Below, one piece after another: positions 24,310 to 35,856 of a stretch of 64,000 nt of DNA. Below the pieces are notes generated by a model. That model saw only the letters and a list, made by a program, of their open reading frames with translations, searched no databases and was not told where the DNA came from. The position numbers and the translations under genes were made by a program. The stretch spans positions 1,119,298 to 1,183,297 of the forward strand of contig CM057151.1 in the NCBI GenBank assembly GCA_029962745.1, read 5' to 3'. Source of the stretch: Echinometra lucunter. Taxonomy: Eukaryota > Echinodermata > Echinoidea > Camarodonta > Echinometridae. How positions within the stretch are numbered: position 1 is the stretch's first letter; the number at the start of each line of letters is the position of its first letter.

Positions 24310-25130
24310 CCAGTTAACCACCACTGACTCCTGCCGATTGTTACAAGAAGATCTGATTAACTTCGGGAAATGGTCACGAACATGGCAACTCTCTTTGAAT
24401 TCCCTGAAGTGTAAAACTGCACATAGGAAACAAGAATCTGTACTCTTCTTGGAGAATGTCACTCTGGAGGATGTTGATTGTGAAGGGGATCTTGGTGTTC
24501 TGATTGACAGTGAACTCACATTTCATCAACACCATTCTGCCTCTATGCAGAAATCCAACCAAATACTGGGCCTTATCAAGCGTGCATTTGTTAACATTAG
24601 GCCAGATATATTCTTGCCTTTGTATAAGGCATTATTTGGTACGTCCTCATTTGGAGTATTACAGTGTTGCTTGGAGCCCTAGTTTCATCACTGATGACAG
24701 GGAAATTGAGGCTGTGCAACGTAGAGAGACGAGGTTGCTCTCAGGTTTCAGTGAACTATTTTATTATAAGATAGTTCACTGAAACCTGGGAGCAGCCTTT
24801 CATTATTATAATGAAACCAGCATCAATTCTTTTAAACAGCTCAATCCCTATTCATTGCATTACCGGAGGGAAAGAGGAGATATGATCCAGGTTTTCAAAA
24901 TACTGCATGGTATAGAGAGACTTAATCTTGAATACTTCTTTGTGAAATCGCAGTATCAGAGAACAAGAGGTCATCCCTTGAAGTTATTCACCACTTACTG
25001 TCGACTGAATGTCCGAAGCAACTTTTTCAGTAAACGTGTTGTTCATTCTTGGAACAGTTTACCACCAGCATCAATTCTTTTAAACACAATTTGGATTTCT
25101 ATTGGGCAGACAAACATTTCTCAATAGCAT
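24310..25130 (+). mobile_element. LINE fragment (RT connection and C-terminal region)
   Basis: Successive frames encode WQLSLNSLKCKTAHRK, DCEGDLGVLIDSEL, VRPHLEYYSVAWSPS, AVQRRETRLLSGFSE, LHYRRERGDMIQVFKILHGI and FSKRVVHSWNSLPPAS, in the usual order for CR1/jockey-group LINEs. Frameshifts and an internal hairpin disrupt it. Confidence 0.8.
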
Positions 25131-25236
25131 AGTCTGACATCCACGCAATTAAGCACCAGTTATTAGGAGTTTTTAAATGTATGTACCAAGCGATACGACC
25201 CGGAAACCTACAGGACTTCCTACACTCCCGTACAGA

Positions 25237-25238
25237 TA

Positions 25239-25276
<38 letters not shown>
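25237..25276. repeat. (GAT)n microsatellite
   Basis: Uninterrupted GAT trinucleotide run of about 40 bases just after the LINE fragment. Confidence 0.9.
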
Positions 25277-25277
<1 letters not shown>

Positions 25278-25740
25278 TTAACATTTCATTTGGTCTTGAA
25301 AGTGATACTGCATAGCACATTGGCATAGAATGTGAGATTTTTTTTTTATAAAGAAAAGCAATCTAGGTCTGTTTATAAATGTGACAGTTTAAAGTGTAAA
25401 GAGAAGTGTAAGGAGGGATTTAGAAGAGAATAAGATAAGGAGAAGAAAGAAACACAGGACACTGAGAATGTGTGTAAAGATAGTTTATTGCTCAGTTTAT
25501 ACCATGTGATTCCTGAAAATGAGTTAGTGCATGCACTAATAATCATTTCCAATTCGAAAATATAAACAATATATATATAGATATATGGGAAATATCTCAG
25601 CACAGTAATACTTATTTCAAAAACTTATTTCAGAACCTACTATACAGAGTACAGAGAGTGTTCCAGTGGTTAAGAAATGTATCATAGGTATAAATAAGAA
25701 AAACAGGTAATACTAGCCAAAGTAGGAACATACCCATTAA

Positions 25741-26011
25741 CATGGCCGTACGCAGCGGGGGGGGGGGGGGGGGGATGGGGAGGGGGCAGTTACCCCCCCC
25801 CCCCGAAATTTTAAAAACTCACATTTTTTTTACTGAAAAATCTTCTTAAAATCCACCCAAACTACACCAAATCCTTCAATTTCACTTTGAAAATTGCAAA
25901 AGCGCCGTCATGACCAGCTCGGTCGCTTCGCTTCCTCATTTTCAAGTTTCTTCGAAAATTTGTATGTTCTCTTGCCCCCCCCCCCCCGGAAAAAATTCTG
26001 CGTACGGCCCG
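25741..26011. mobile_element. hAT-type MITE
   Basis: A 271-bp element with ends CATGGCCGTACGCAG and CTGCGTACGGCCCG and a perfect 8-bp duplication CCCATTAA at 25,733-25,740 and 26,012-26,019. The 8-bp target site and CAxGGCCG-type ends fit the hAT superfamily. Long G and C homopolymers lie just inside both ends. Confidence 0.82.
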
Positions 26012-26404
26012 CCCATTAATCAGGCCTACACTTATCTGTCGAAATCTGGGAAAATATTATGCATGCATGAGATATAAATACCGATTCATTATTGTATGAT
26101 TCTTTCCAAGAAGACACAAAAATGGTTGATAGCAGATGTTGGCTAGGGAACATGCACCAGCTCCTCAGAGAATTTGAATTATATGTAGATGAAAATAATG
26201 AATGTTTAGAATACAAGATATTGTCGATAGTGAGAAAACTGTTGGACAGGAAGTGGAAAATAAAATGAGGGATTCATACTATCGTCAATTCTCTTATGTA
26301 GTGATTGTGTAAATGGTAACAAACAAAATGAATTGAGAACATACACAGTGTTAATAAGCAGGTTATTCAAACAGAAGTAATTATTCCACGTTAGAAACTG
26401 CAAA

Positions 26405-26720
26405 TTGTGAACAAATATTTGTCGACTTATCAACTTTCACAACTTACCAATAAAAACCGGAAGGCAGAGACGCCCAGTACATATCCCTCACATTTACGAA
26501 TATGTAATGATTGCAATATGGGAAACATGGGAGATGAATTTCACATAATAATGGACTGTACAAAATATAAAATAAAAAGGAAGGCCCTCTTTGTTAATTA
26601 ATGAAATATCTGCAGACTTTGAAGATTTAGACAAGGTAGAGCAATTTGTAAAACTGGTGAAATTACAAGAAGAAAATATCATTGATCAGTTCTCAAAGTT
26701 TCTTACATTGGTCATAAACA
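26405..26720 (+). mobile_element. LINE C-terminal CCHC fragment
   Basis: Encodes HLRICNDCNMGNMGDEFHII followed by MDCTKYKIKRK, the C-x2-C-x8-H-x4-C block seen at the C-terminus of many LINE polyproteins. After a frameshift it continues LVKLQEENIIDQFSKFL. No RT region upstream. Confidence 0.65.
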
Positions 26721-26729
26721 TAAGAGGTG

Positions 26730-28260
26730 AATTCTGAAGGAACCATAATTTTTTTTTGTTTCTGGGAAACAGCAATATCATATATATGATGATATTGAAA
26801 ACCATTTCTTTGTTTGTTATCCGTATGTAACTTATGCTAATTTCATGATTTTTCCTTTTTTTTTTTCTTTTCTACATATTGTTTTGTAATTATGCCTACG
26901 TATTGTAAAACAGAATATTCATGTACATAATGTGAACGACGTTTTTCAAAAAAATACAAAATACACAATACAAACATAAGGAAATTGTACAGAGTTGAAA
27001 GAATTACCACTTCATTCTAAAAAGGGCGTCTAAGAAATCATTAGTGCGATGAGAGTAGCTACAATGAGGAAATGATTGGATAGTGTAACATTTCACAAAT
27101 TTTCGCTGAAACACCCCATGATGAATCATGAAATCAAGTGAACTCAGTCAATGGAAACAGTTAGCAGGAGCACGAAAATTAAATATCTGAAGAACCTAGA
27201 GTATAATTGTAGCTACCAAAGAACTAAAAATAAAAAAGTCGACAAAATGAACTGCGGTGCTCTGATTTATTGGCCTGCTATGCGCACCTCTCAACACAAA
27301 CACATTTATTTACAGGCAAATGAAAGTAAACCAAAAGAGAAACAAAGAATTAAAGAACCCATGAAAGTAGAAGAACGCCGAGAGTGAAATGTGAATCAAT
27401 CACTATGAGGATATACATAATATATATATATTTCTGTTTATCAGGTTATGAATGATTTTGAACTGTTATTTCTTTCATACTCGTATGGGCAATTCTGATA
27501 TCTGTATATAATATTTTCAATATTGTAACTTCTTTCTTAATTCAGCAACTTGTTGCGAGGAAATAATGAAATATAATTCAGTTTAATTCAGTATGAGTAG
27601 GAAGATGAATGATAGTGAACTGCGAGCAAAAAAAAAAAAAAAATCATGGACATAGAGTATGGAACAAGTGAAAGTAAAGGAAGACAATTTAAAGAACTAA
27701 GAACAAATTCATAAACTCTAAACTATTATAAGTGATCAAAGACACATTTAAGAATATAAAGAGCTATACTATCCTTCGCTATTCTTAATTTCAAAGTAAT
27801 ATTACATAAAGTGAAACCAAGAGCGCCTCCAAATAGATGCTTCTTATCATGACAATGAATGGAAAAGTGAATTAAAAGTGAAAGGTCCATTATACTACTT
27901 AGGCATGGGGTAATATTTATCAATCCTGATATATACATATGTCATTATATGTGACAGGGCTTGATAAATGACTGTATGATTCATTCACTTCTCATAATTT
28001 TCTCTTATTTCTGTGATTAAAAACTTTTAGTATGGAGCTCAAAGAAGCGAGAGAACACATCACATAACCTTCCCAGACAATGGTCCATAGAGATTTTGTT
28101 TGTCCTGTATCCTGGTAAATGTACATGTATATAACACCATTCACTTTTATTATCAAGAGTACGTGTATAAAGTGTACTTGTGGTTTCGTTTTTAAACGGC
28201 AATATGATATAGCTGTGATGGTCATAAAAACAAATATTCTACCAAGGATTTATTTTTTTT
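26730..28260. other. No gene recognised
   Basis: AT-rich sequence with short poly-A and TA runs (27,417-27,431 and 27,628-27,643). Small open frames are not supported. Confidence 0.5.
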
Positions 28261-28275
28261 GTAATAATATATAAG

Positions 28276-28352
28276 CGGAGGCGTGATAGCTCAGTTGATA
28301 GAGCAGTGGTCTCGTAATCTAGTCACCGGGATTCGAAACCAAGTCTGAATAT
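28276..28352 (+). mobile_element. tRNA-like SINE head
   Basis: Box A-like TAGCTCAGTTGATAGAGC and box B-like GGGATTCGAAACC about 35 bases apart. The pairing needed for a tRNA acceptor stem is poor, and SINE-like sequence follows. A different family from the copy at 9,288. Confidence 0.6.
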
Positions 28353-28944
28353 TCACCAGTCCCCTTTGGCATGTTTGGAGAGGTATTAATCTTCATTACC
28401 AAGTCCCTCAGAGAGAACTTAAAGCTGTCAGTCCTCTGGTTGCTTACTTACAAGCATTCAAGATTTCTTAGCAGTCAGGTAAAACAAACCAAACCCCCAA
28501 ATACAAGGATCGATTTGTAATCCTTCATCCACGACCTTTAAACTTTGGCCAATTAAGTAACAGTAGTTTCTGAATATAATGTACATAGGCTTATATAATT
28601 CATTTTAAGAGAAAATCATTATGCATGATGTTTTAATGCTTTAGAATTTCTGAATAACTTACTCATACATAGTCGCGGCGATGTGACAAGAAAAGGATTA
28701 GCAGAGGATTGCAATGGGACAATAATATCGCAACACTTCCCCTTCCATAATTTGCCGAAAAGTCGAAAATGTCTGCACATGAGCCCCCTCAATACTTTAG
28801 AAAATTGAGAAGCTCTCTCCTTAATAAAGGGAAACCTATGACTCTGGCTCCTTCTCTTCACTCCACTTATTTCCTCTGTGTCAAAATACATGTTGTTCAT
28901 TTAAAGGACATCAATATACAGGTAAGAACTTATAAATGGTTTCC

Positions 28945-28955
28945 TTGTATGTATG

Positions 28956-29010
<55 letters not shown>
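28945..29010. repeat. (TA)n microsatellite
   Basis: GTAT repeats followed by about 50 bases of perfect TA. Tyr/Ile-alternating open frames here are artefacts. Confidence 0.95.
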
Positions 29011-29365
29011 TTTATATATATATATACTTTCTTTCTCGCAGGCTTCAGCTTTCCTACTTCTTCTTTCTGCCTCCCTCTTTTCTTTCTTTCTCTCTCCTTT
29101 TTTTTCCCGTCTCTTTCACTTTATTTGAGCTCATGTACTTCTTTGTTACGTAATGTGCGCCACTCTGTCTGGTGCGCTGTACGCCTAGGACTTCAGCAGA
29201 GTGTGCGCACTGTTTATATGATAAACGACGCATTTTCAAATTGACATTAAACACTTGATAAAGCCCTAAGGGCGAAAATTCGTGAAATTTCTTTGGTTTA
29301 CGGAGTTTTTTATTCCTTTTGTAGTTTTTGATATCATCAACTCCGAGCAGAACACTATCTACTTT

Positions 29366-29367
<2 letters not shown>

Positions 29368-29422
<55 letters not shown>

Positions 29423-29450
29423 CAACACACACACACACACACACACACAT
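29368..29450. repeat. (TA)n plus (CA)n microsatellite
   Basis: About 46 bases of TA followed by a CA run of about 26 bases. Confidence 0.95.
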
Positions 29451-29731
29451 CCAAGGGGGAACCACCCTCCCCCCTCCCCCAGTAATGAGGACCTGTCTAC
29501 GCCAATGATTTATTGTATTGTATTTATTGAACTTCATTGATATACATCAATATTCTGTTCTTCTTTCATACTTAAGCATAAACATGAACATAATTATAAA
29601 TCGACATAAAGTATATAACGTTAAGATGTAGGCTAGACCCTCCTTTCTCCCCACCACACTTGGAAAACATCATGCAATGAACGATGTATCGATTTTTGTT
29701 CTTTGGAAGTTGTCAGTTTCATGGAAGGATC

Positions 29732-32051
29732 TTATCGTTGCAGAATCTTACGCTGGGAAAAGTCGTTTTCATCCATTTTATCAGTTGGCTCGGTTGGGGT
29801 TGCAATTGGAACGAGGTAACCCTCCTCTTCTTCCTTACCCTCTTTGGTGGAAGAGCCCATGGCCTCAGCCCTACAGCACCCTGAATGTGGAATGAGATAG
29901 TCAATGTCATCTATGTCATGGATAGATGTGGTTTGAATGGCGTTGTGCGAAGTGGTACTGAGAAGTGTATAACCATACTCATCCTTATTCCCGACATTAG
30001 AAGCCATGGCAACGTCGCCCTCAGTATCCTTACATCTAATGGTAGGTAAAGAGTACCCATCTGCATCTTTGTCTACTTGTAGAACCTTCCCTACTTCTTC
30101 GTAAGCATGGGGAAGCGGTGAGGTTTCTTCTAGAGGGAGAAAGTTGCTTGGACACGTCAGGGCGTTGTCGTCAACTGCAGCATGCTGAGAAATTCTGGTC
30201 ATGCTTATAATTGTGCTCTCGTATTGATGGTTGAGGTCGATGGGTGATCTGAATAAATCCTGATTTTTTTCCAAGAAAACAGAGGAGCGAAAATTAGTGT
30301 GGCTACGTAAAAATTATTTCATTCATGAAGTAATTTTTAATGACTCCTCCCCAACTAGATAGAATAAATGAATGAATGGGACAAGGATCGGTGTTTTCTT
30401 TAAATGCAAATCTTCTCTATCATAATCATTATTTTGTGAATCATTTTCGCTATCTAAAGGCCTGCACGAAATTCAGTTTTAATGTAAAGCAAAGTATCAT
30501 ATTGGCTTTATCACAGACAATACCAAGGAAAAGTATTTCTAGGAAGTATCATAATCTATAAAGATGTATGCAGTATAAAAAGTATGATATGGCAGGTAAG
30601 AACTATAAAGTCAGATTATTGATTTATCATGTTTTTGGATGCAAGAAAGTCGGTATTGAAGGCTAATTTGCTTATTCTACAAACAATGTTGATTTGCGCA
30701 ATGACTCTTTTTGACATGAAATTCACAAGAAATAGTTTTAGTTAGAAGTATTGATGATATTGGACCGGCCGCTAACAAGGTATGAAATGTACCCGAATGG
30801 AATACCTACCGAATCGGCGGAATTGGAAGAGTCTGCAGAAGAAGTGCCAATATTCGCACGAAAACCGTTGGATCTCTTATGTTTCCTGACTGACACCACC
30901 GCAAAGGGAACTACAAAAATAAAAAGCACCCCTAAGAGAATCACAGCGAGTGCAATGATTATCATTCTGTTTAAGTCACTTTCAATGCCACCTCTCTTCT
31001 TCGCCTGTGCAGCACCAGTTGTAGATGATATCACTGATGTTGCTGACTGAGAGGTAGATGTCATGTAGGTCTCTGTAGTCGAGAATTCTGATGGCATCGC
31101 TATATTTAGTTTTGTCATCAAACTCGGCGTTAAAGTCTCATATCTATCCTGTGTCGGTACTGCAGAAGAGTGTTCAGTTTTCGTTTCCGTTGGAGAGAGG
31201 GTTTGTGGTACATAATATGTAGGCTTTGAAAACAATGACGATGGAGAAGAACGTGATGACATCGTCGATATTGGTCCCATGGCTCTCGATTCCTTGTTTA
31301 GGCCTGTTATTATCACCTGTGTTGATGAAGAGTTCGACTTCATGAAGGCGGTGGTCGTTCTCGGGGTGGATGACGGATTCGATTGGAGAGGAAGGATACA
31401 TATTATATTTGACAAAGCACCATCCCTTGATGATACTCTAATGGAATGGTGCATTGTCAAGTCATCCAAATTACTTGTGAAAAAGATGAAACGGCTCCCC
31501 TGCAACTGCAGCTCTAAAGTTCTTCCGTTAATGCTGATCTGTACAGGTAGCAAATAACGGCTTTGGAAATCCACGAGGTCACAATTCACATAATTCGTAT
31601 CAAGTGAACAGTTGCAACTTATTACACTGATGTAGTAAACGTACAAACTTGTGATGTTAACCATTTCTAAATGACAATGGTATTCTGCTGAATCTTGCTC
31701 AGTAATGTTAGAAATAAGAAGTACAAAATTCAATTTGATGTCATTGGTTGAGGTATCTACAGATGTATAGTAGCTGTAAGAAATCCGCGAATTATTGCGA
31801 AAATATTCATAAATTTCAACATATGGATAATTTTTACCAGCCTTTGCTATGTACCTGTATTGAGATTGTCTAGTTTTCTGAAGCCAGAACAAATCGATGT
31901 TTGGATCCCAATCCGTCTCACATTCTAGAGTCAGGTTGTCTCCAACGTTCAGTACTCTTGTCACGTATTTATGCGATCCATCGGAGAAGTGTGGGAAGGA
32001 GGCCACACATATTAGAATAGACCGAAGTGTTCTGTCTCTAACAGTCTTCAT
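29732..32051 (-). CDS. Ig-domain transmembrane receptor 1 (two exons)
   Basis: Exons 30810-32051 (414 codons) and 29732-30259 (175 codons plus stop) join in phase 0 through donor gtaggt and acceptor aatcag. The protein of about 589 residues has a V-type Ig domain with Cys44, Trp56 and DSAEYHC ending at Cys126; a second extracellular region with CNCS and VNCDLVDF; a Ser/Thr/Pro mucin-like stalk; a membrane segment at about 364-388 followed by RKHKR; and a tail with HAYEEV, GYSLP, YGYTLL, DYLIP and GYLVP. These are potential SH2 docking tyrosines, three of the YxxP type, but no classic spaced ITAM. The start is unusual: the first 11 residues (MKTVRDRTLRS) come from the end of a transposon that split the original signal peptide; the old start (MEVLNVSKAVLI) lies at 34,435. 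The remaining hydrophobic core (ILICVASF) is short, so secretion may be weakened. Function is inferred only as a cell-surface receptor, possibly immune. Confidence 0.75.
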
Positions 32052-32267
32052 TAGCCTCGTATTTTGGTAGGGTCGGCACTCCTCCTTTTTAGAGACAGAA
32101 GCGCCCCGGTGCGTTGTGCATGCAATCTCATTGTGATGGGCAAGACAATGAAAAACTACCTCAAATCAGCGATTTTCCCCCTTTATTCATGAATATAAAA
32201 ATATCATTATACACTACAGAGTAGACCTATACAATGTAGCTTACCGATTTTATGATTAATTCCTTTT

Positions 32268-32645
32268 GATTTGATTTGATTTATTTATTTAAACACGGTA
32301 AAAGCCCAGTTCAGCTTCTCGGCTGGTTTTCAAAGGGGCCGTGTGACAATTAGAAACAATGAAATTCATGAAATATGAATTCGAATATCAAACAATTACA
32401 AGTACAAATCGTAACAAAATAAAATACATAAATATTTCAAATTCTGAATGAGGTTTAAAACATATTATGTATCACAAACATAAAATAGACAAAAACAATT
32501 TAGAATTTACATAAAATTAGGCGAAGAGAAAAACAAATAAACCTAGAATATGTAAATACATTTTTAACGAAATATGAAAAGAAAAATATAATATATGCAA
32601 CAAAATTATTAATGCTCATGCAAAAGTAAAAATAAAAGTAAAAGT
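32268..32645 (-). mobile_element. Retroposon 3' fragment nested in foldback arm
   Basis: It interrupts the left arm relative to the intact right arm. It starts (plus strand) with GATTTGATTTGATTTATTTA, i.e. a reversed 3' tail of repeats, followed by TTTAAACACGGTAAAAGCCC. Orientation is minus. The family was not identified. Confidence 0.6.
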
Positions 32646-32684
32646 AACTCTCCATTTTCAGGTAAATCCAGGGTCCTAACGTTA

Positions 32685-33808
32685 AGGACCGGTCACACCG
32701 CCCGAACTTTGTTGGAGCGTTCCTTGAACGGTAGGGAGAGGGGGCCGAATTTCGACAACTCTCGTCACCGCGCACAAAATGGGGAAAAAAATCGAAAACA
32801 TGGGCGTTGCCTTAGCGGTGCACCGCTGAAGCCGGCGTTGCTTTAGCGTTGGTTTAACGGTAGCGAGCGGTAACGAGCGTTGGTTTAGCGGTGACGCGAG
32901 CGTTGATAGAGCGGCGTTCTGCGCATGATCGAGGGCGTTGGCTCGGCAGGGGTTTAAAGTTGGTTTAGCGGCATACCGTTTTTGACTACGGAGCTGAACG
33001 GATCGCTTTGATAGAAGTTCTGATAGATTTTTGATAGAAGTCGATAGTTGAAGTTCATCATGCCACGTGGACAAAAGAAGAGGAAGGCTGGAGAAGGAAA
33101 GGCAGCAGCCTCCAAGAAGATCATTACTGAGCAGGCAGCTGAACCAATGGAGTCAGGTAAATATATGTGGCCCACTGGTTGTGTCAAGAAATATTTAACA
33201 ACTGTGAAAAAATACTGTTATGTATTTTACTTCAACATTTTAAATTTATTATTCCAAATGGGCTCCTGGTCCATTTCTCCCCGTATTTATAGCCAAATTC
33301 TGGTCCCGCTCCGACACCTCCATACCAACGCCAAAGTTCATCACCGCAATGGATCGCTGCTTCAACGCCCGACACCGTTCCAGCAATCCCGTGTCCGCTC
33401 GTAAAACGCTTACAACCGCTCCACCAAAGTTTGTGCAACGTTCAATCACCGCGCGCCCGGGCAAAGCTGGCGAAGCAGCGGTCGTCCAGCGTTCAAGATT
33501 TCTGCGTTGGCCTAGCGGACCCAAGCGTCCACGAACTTGCGTCTACCGGTGCCAAACTTTGACTGGAGCGGTGGTGAACTTTGCCCGAGCGGAAAATTGC
33601 CCGCTCCTCACCGCTCGCAATATTTTGTGCAGCTCAAAACTTTCGGAGCGGTAGGAGGGACCATCAGCGGTGGCCGAGCGTATACGGCGTTGCCTTAACG
33701 GGGGCCAACTTCTGTTAAACGGTGGTGAACGGTAACGAGCGGTGATGAATTTTTTTTTTCACCGCTCCAGGAACGCTCCAGCAAAGTTCTGGCGGTGTGA
33801 CCGGGCCT
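32685..33808. mobile_element. PIF/Harbinger-type element nested in foldback arm
   Basis: A 1,124-bp element with ends AGGACCGGTCACACCGCC and GGCGGTGTGACCGGGCCT, flanked by TTA at 32,682-32,684 and 33,809-33,811. The uninterrupted right arm has a single TTA, confirming the duplication. The 3-bp TWA target suggests PIF/Harbinger. The interior is GC-rich with many scattered GGTAACGAGCG-like motifs and one basic open frame (33,048) starting MPRGQKKRKAGEGKAAASKK. No transposase seen. Confidence 0.75.
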
Positions 33809-34401
33809 TTAGGTCCTCTTGGTTGAAAATCTTGCAGCAGCCAACCTCTATCTCTGTTCGCCTCCGCGCTTTTCGCAGGGAGATCAGCGAATTTGCGACT
33901 CACATTTCAACCGTATTAACGAGCGACCAATACGAAACAACAACAACAAAAAAAACATCGTATGTGCCCAAACGTACGTACGTGGTCGATCGTTTGAATA
34001 CGGCCGGTTGAAATGCGAGGAGTAGCGAATTCGCTGATCTCCCTGCGAAAAGCGCGGAGGCGAACAGAGATAGAGGTTGGCTGCTGCAAGATTTTCAACC
34101 GAGAGGACCTAACGTTAGGACCCTGGATTTACCTGAAAATGGAGAGTTAAAAGGAATTAATCATAAAATCGGTAAGCTACATTGTATAGGTCTACTCTGT
34201 AGTGTATAATGATATTTTTATATTCATGTATAAAGGGGGGAAAATCGCTGATTTGAGGTAGTTTTTCATTGTCTTGCCCATCACAATGAGATTGCATGCA
34301 CAACGCACCGGGGCGCTTCTGTCTCTATAAAGGAGGAGTGCCGACCCTACCAAAAATACGAGGCTAACGACGACTGTTAGAGACAGAACACTTCGGTCTA
34401 A

Positions 34402-34437
34402 TATTAGAACAGCTTTGCTGACATTCAAGACTTCCAT
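34402..34437 (-). pseudogene. Displaced original start of Ig receptor 1
   Basis: Minus-strand ATG at about 34,435 opens MEVLNVSKAVLI, the counterpart of MEVFNVYIAVLI in receptor 2. It is separated from the rest of the signal peptide (CVASFPHFSDGS) by the 2.4-kb foldback element, and the frame runs into transposon sequence. Confidence 0.8.
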
Positions 34438-34640
34438 TTCCTCAAGCTAATCAACTTGCAGCACTAATTTAATATCTCGAATCAATCCTGTCCTTGTGGA
34501 AGATATTCAACGTGCCTTATCGTTCAGTAATGGAAAAAGTCTTTCTTTGTCAGTAGTTGTATCATCTACGATGGTCCATTAATAATGAAAAAATGAGCTC
34601 GCCGTCTTTCCATTCAACACGTGTTCAGAAGACTCATTCT

Positions 34641-35856
34641 TATGGAAGGCCATCCCTGCCATTAACGCCAGATAAGCTGACGTAAGCGCCAGCAACCTTA
34701 CGTATGCTCGAACAACCTTACGTGAGCTTATTTGACCAATCACTGCCCTCGATATAGGTGCTAAGCACGCGTATGCTATTATTATATGTCAGCTTGTAGC
34801 ATACGTATGGTACTTCGGGAGTTGAGCATGCAAAATATGCTTAGATCACACGTCAACCAATCCCACAACGCAAGAGGGCAGTAGACTGTTCGACACACTC
34901 TGGTTCGACACAGTTCGACACAGTTCGACATGCGGTGGGCGCTCCAACTTTTATAGTACACAAGTCAATATGTACATTCGTTCGATTTTTCGTCTATTTT
35001 GACCAATATATGCAGATTTCTTTTAATATTTGCAATGAGAAATTATCAGGGAAGTTCAGCTGTGCGGTGCTCGAATGCCACAAGAATTGGAGAATTGGAG
35101 AGTGCGAAATTCACTCGCTTTTGACTCATGAAGCCTGTTTGTGTGAGAAGCCGTACTCCCTACACAGGTCTCCGTAAGCAAGGAATTCGTCGCCAGTGGG
35201 TAAAAACATCAACAGAAAGGACTTTGAAGTCAAGAAACATTATCATTATGTACTTTTGCGTAAAATTTAATGAGTGAAAACATGACATTGTAAACAGGGT
35301 AAGATTGAGGGCTCCCAATTACTACGGCTTCTATGCTGCAATCGAACTTTTACTGACAAAACCCGGAAAAACCGCATCGAAAATACAATAATACATTATA
35401 CCTTCATCTGTCAGATGTGGCCATTGTCTTACCTCATCTACCCATATCCATGCTTTATTTTATTGATCTAGAATAAAGTAAATGGAACAATATCAGGGCA
35501 TATCTCATATCTTACATTTATTTTGTACACAGAGCCAATCGCAGTCAGCGCGCTTGCCCACCGCAGCAATGGCGTCGCCGATAGAGGGCCAAATACATAA
35601 ACCGGAGGCGAAATTGGTCTATAGCACATGTATGCTCAGGTAAATAACCTTACGTATGGTAGAATACCATGCGTATGCTATAACCTGACCTGTAATAATA
35701 GCATACGCGTGCTTAGCACCCGAATCGAGCTCGCTGATTGGTCAATTAGCTCACGTAAAGTTGAGAATTAGCTTACGTACGGTTACTGGAGCATACGTAA
35801 GGTTGCTGGAGCATACGTCAGCTAGCTGACGTTAATGGCAGGGATGGCCTTCCATA
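34641..35856. mobile_element. Second foldback element, upstream of receptor 1
   Basis: Ends TATGGAAGGCCATCCCTGCC and GGCAGGGATGGCCTTCCATA are exact inverted repeats; arms extend about 200 bp and are rich in ACGTAAG and ACGTATG motifs. The matching upstream region of receptor 2 (about 49,330) lacks it. The target duplication is unclear (ATTCT on both sides, not directly abutting). The interior (about 34,860-35,640) has no recognised gene and includes a short TTCGACACAG repeat. Confidence 0.75.

Larger units (their letters stand above)
32018..34400. mobile_element. Foldback (Mutator-type?) element in receptor 1 signal peptide
   Basis: Inverted ends TAGACCGAAGTGTTCTGTCT and its reverse complement, with a perfect 9-bp target duplication ATATTAGAA at 32,009-32,017 and 34,401-34,409. 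The inverted arms are about 400 bp when later insertions are removed, around a loop near 33,910-33,985. No transposase. A 9-bp duplication and very long arms suggest a MULE-like foldback element. Two later elements lie inside the left arm (32,268-32,645 and 32,685-33,808). Confidence 0.85.

Noticed and set aside
28276..28352. Functional tRNA gene
   Set aside because: Box A and B are present but stem pairing is poor and no clean 3' end or terminator was seen.
28769..29540. Tyr/Ile-repeat and His/Thr-repeat proteins on both strands
   Set aside because: Translations of TA and CA microsatellites.
33048..33404. 118-codon gene starting MPRGQKKRKAGEGK
   Set aside because: It lies wholly inside a non-autonomous element and loses protein-like character after about 35 residues; reported only as a possible captured fragment.
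34192..34437. 81-codon minus-strand protein
   Set aside because: It is the displaced receptor 1 start reading into transposon arm sequence, not an independent gene.
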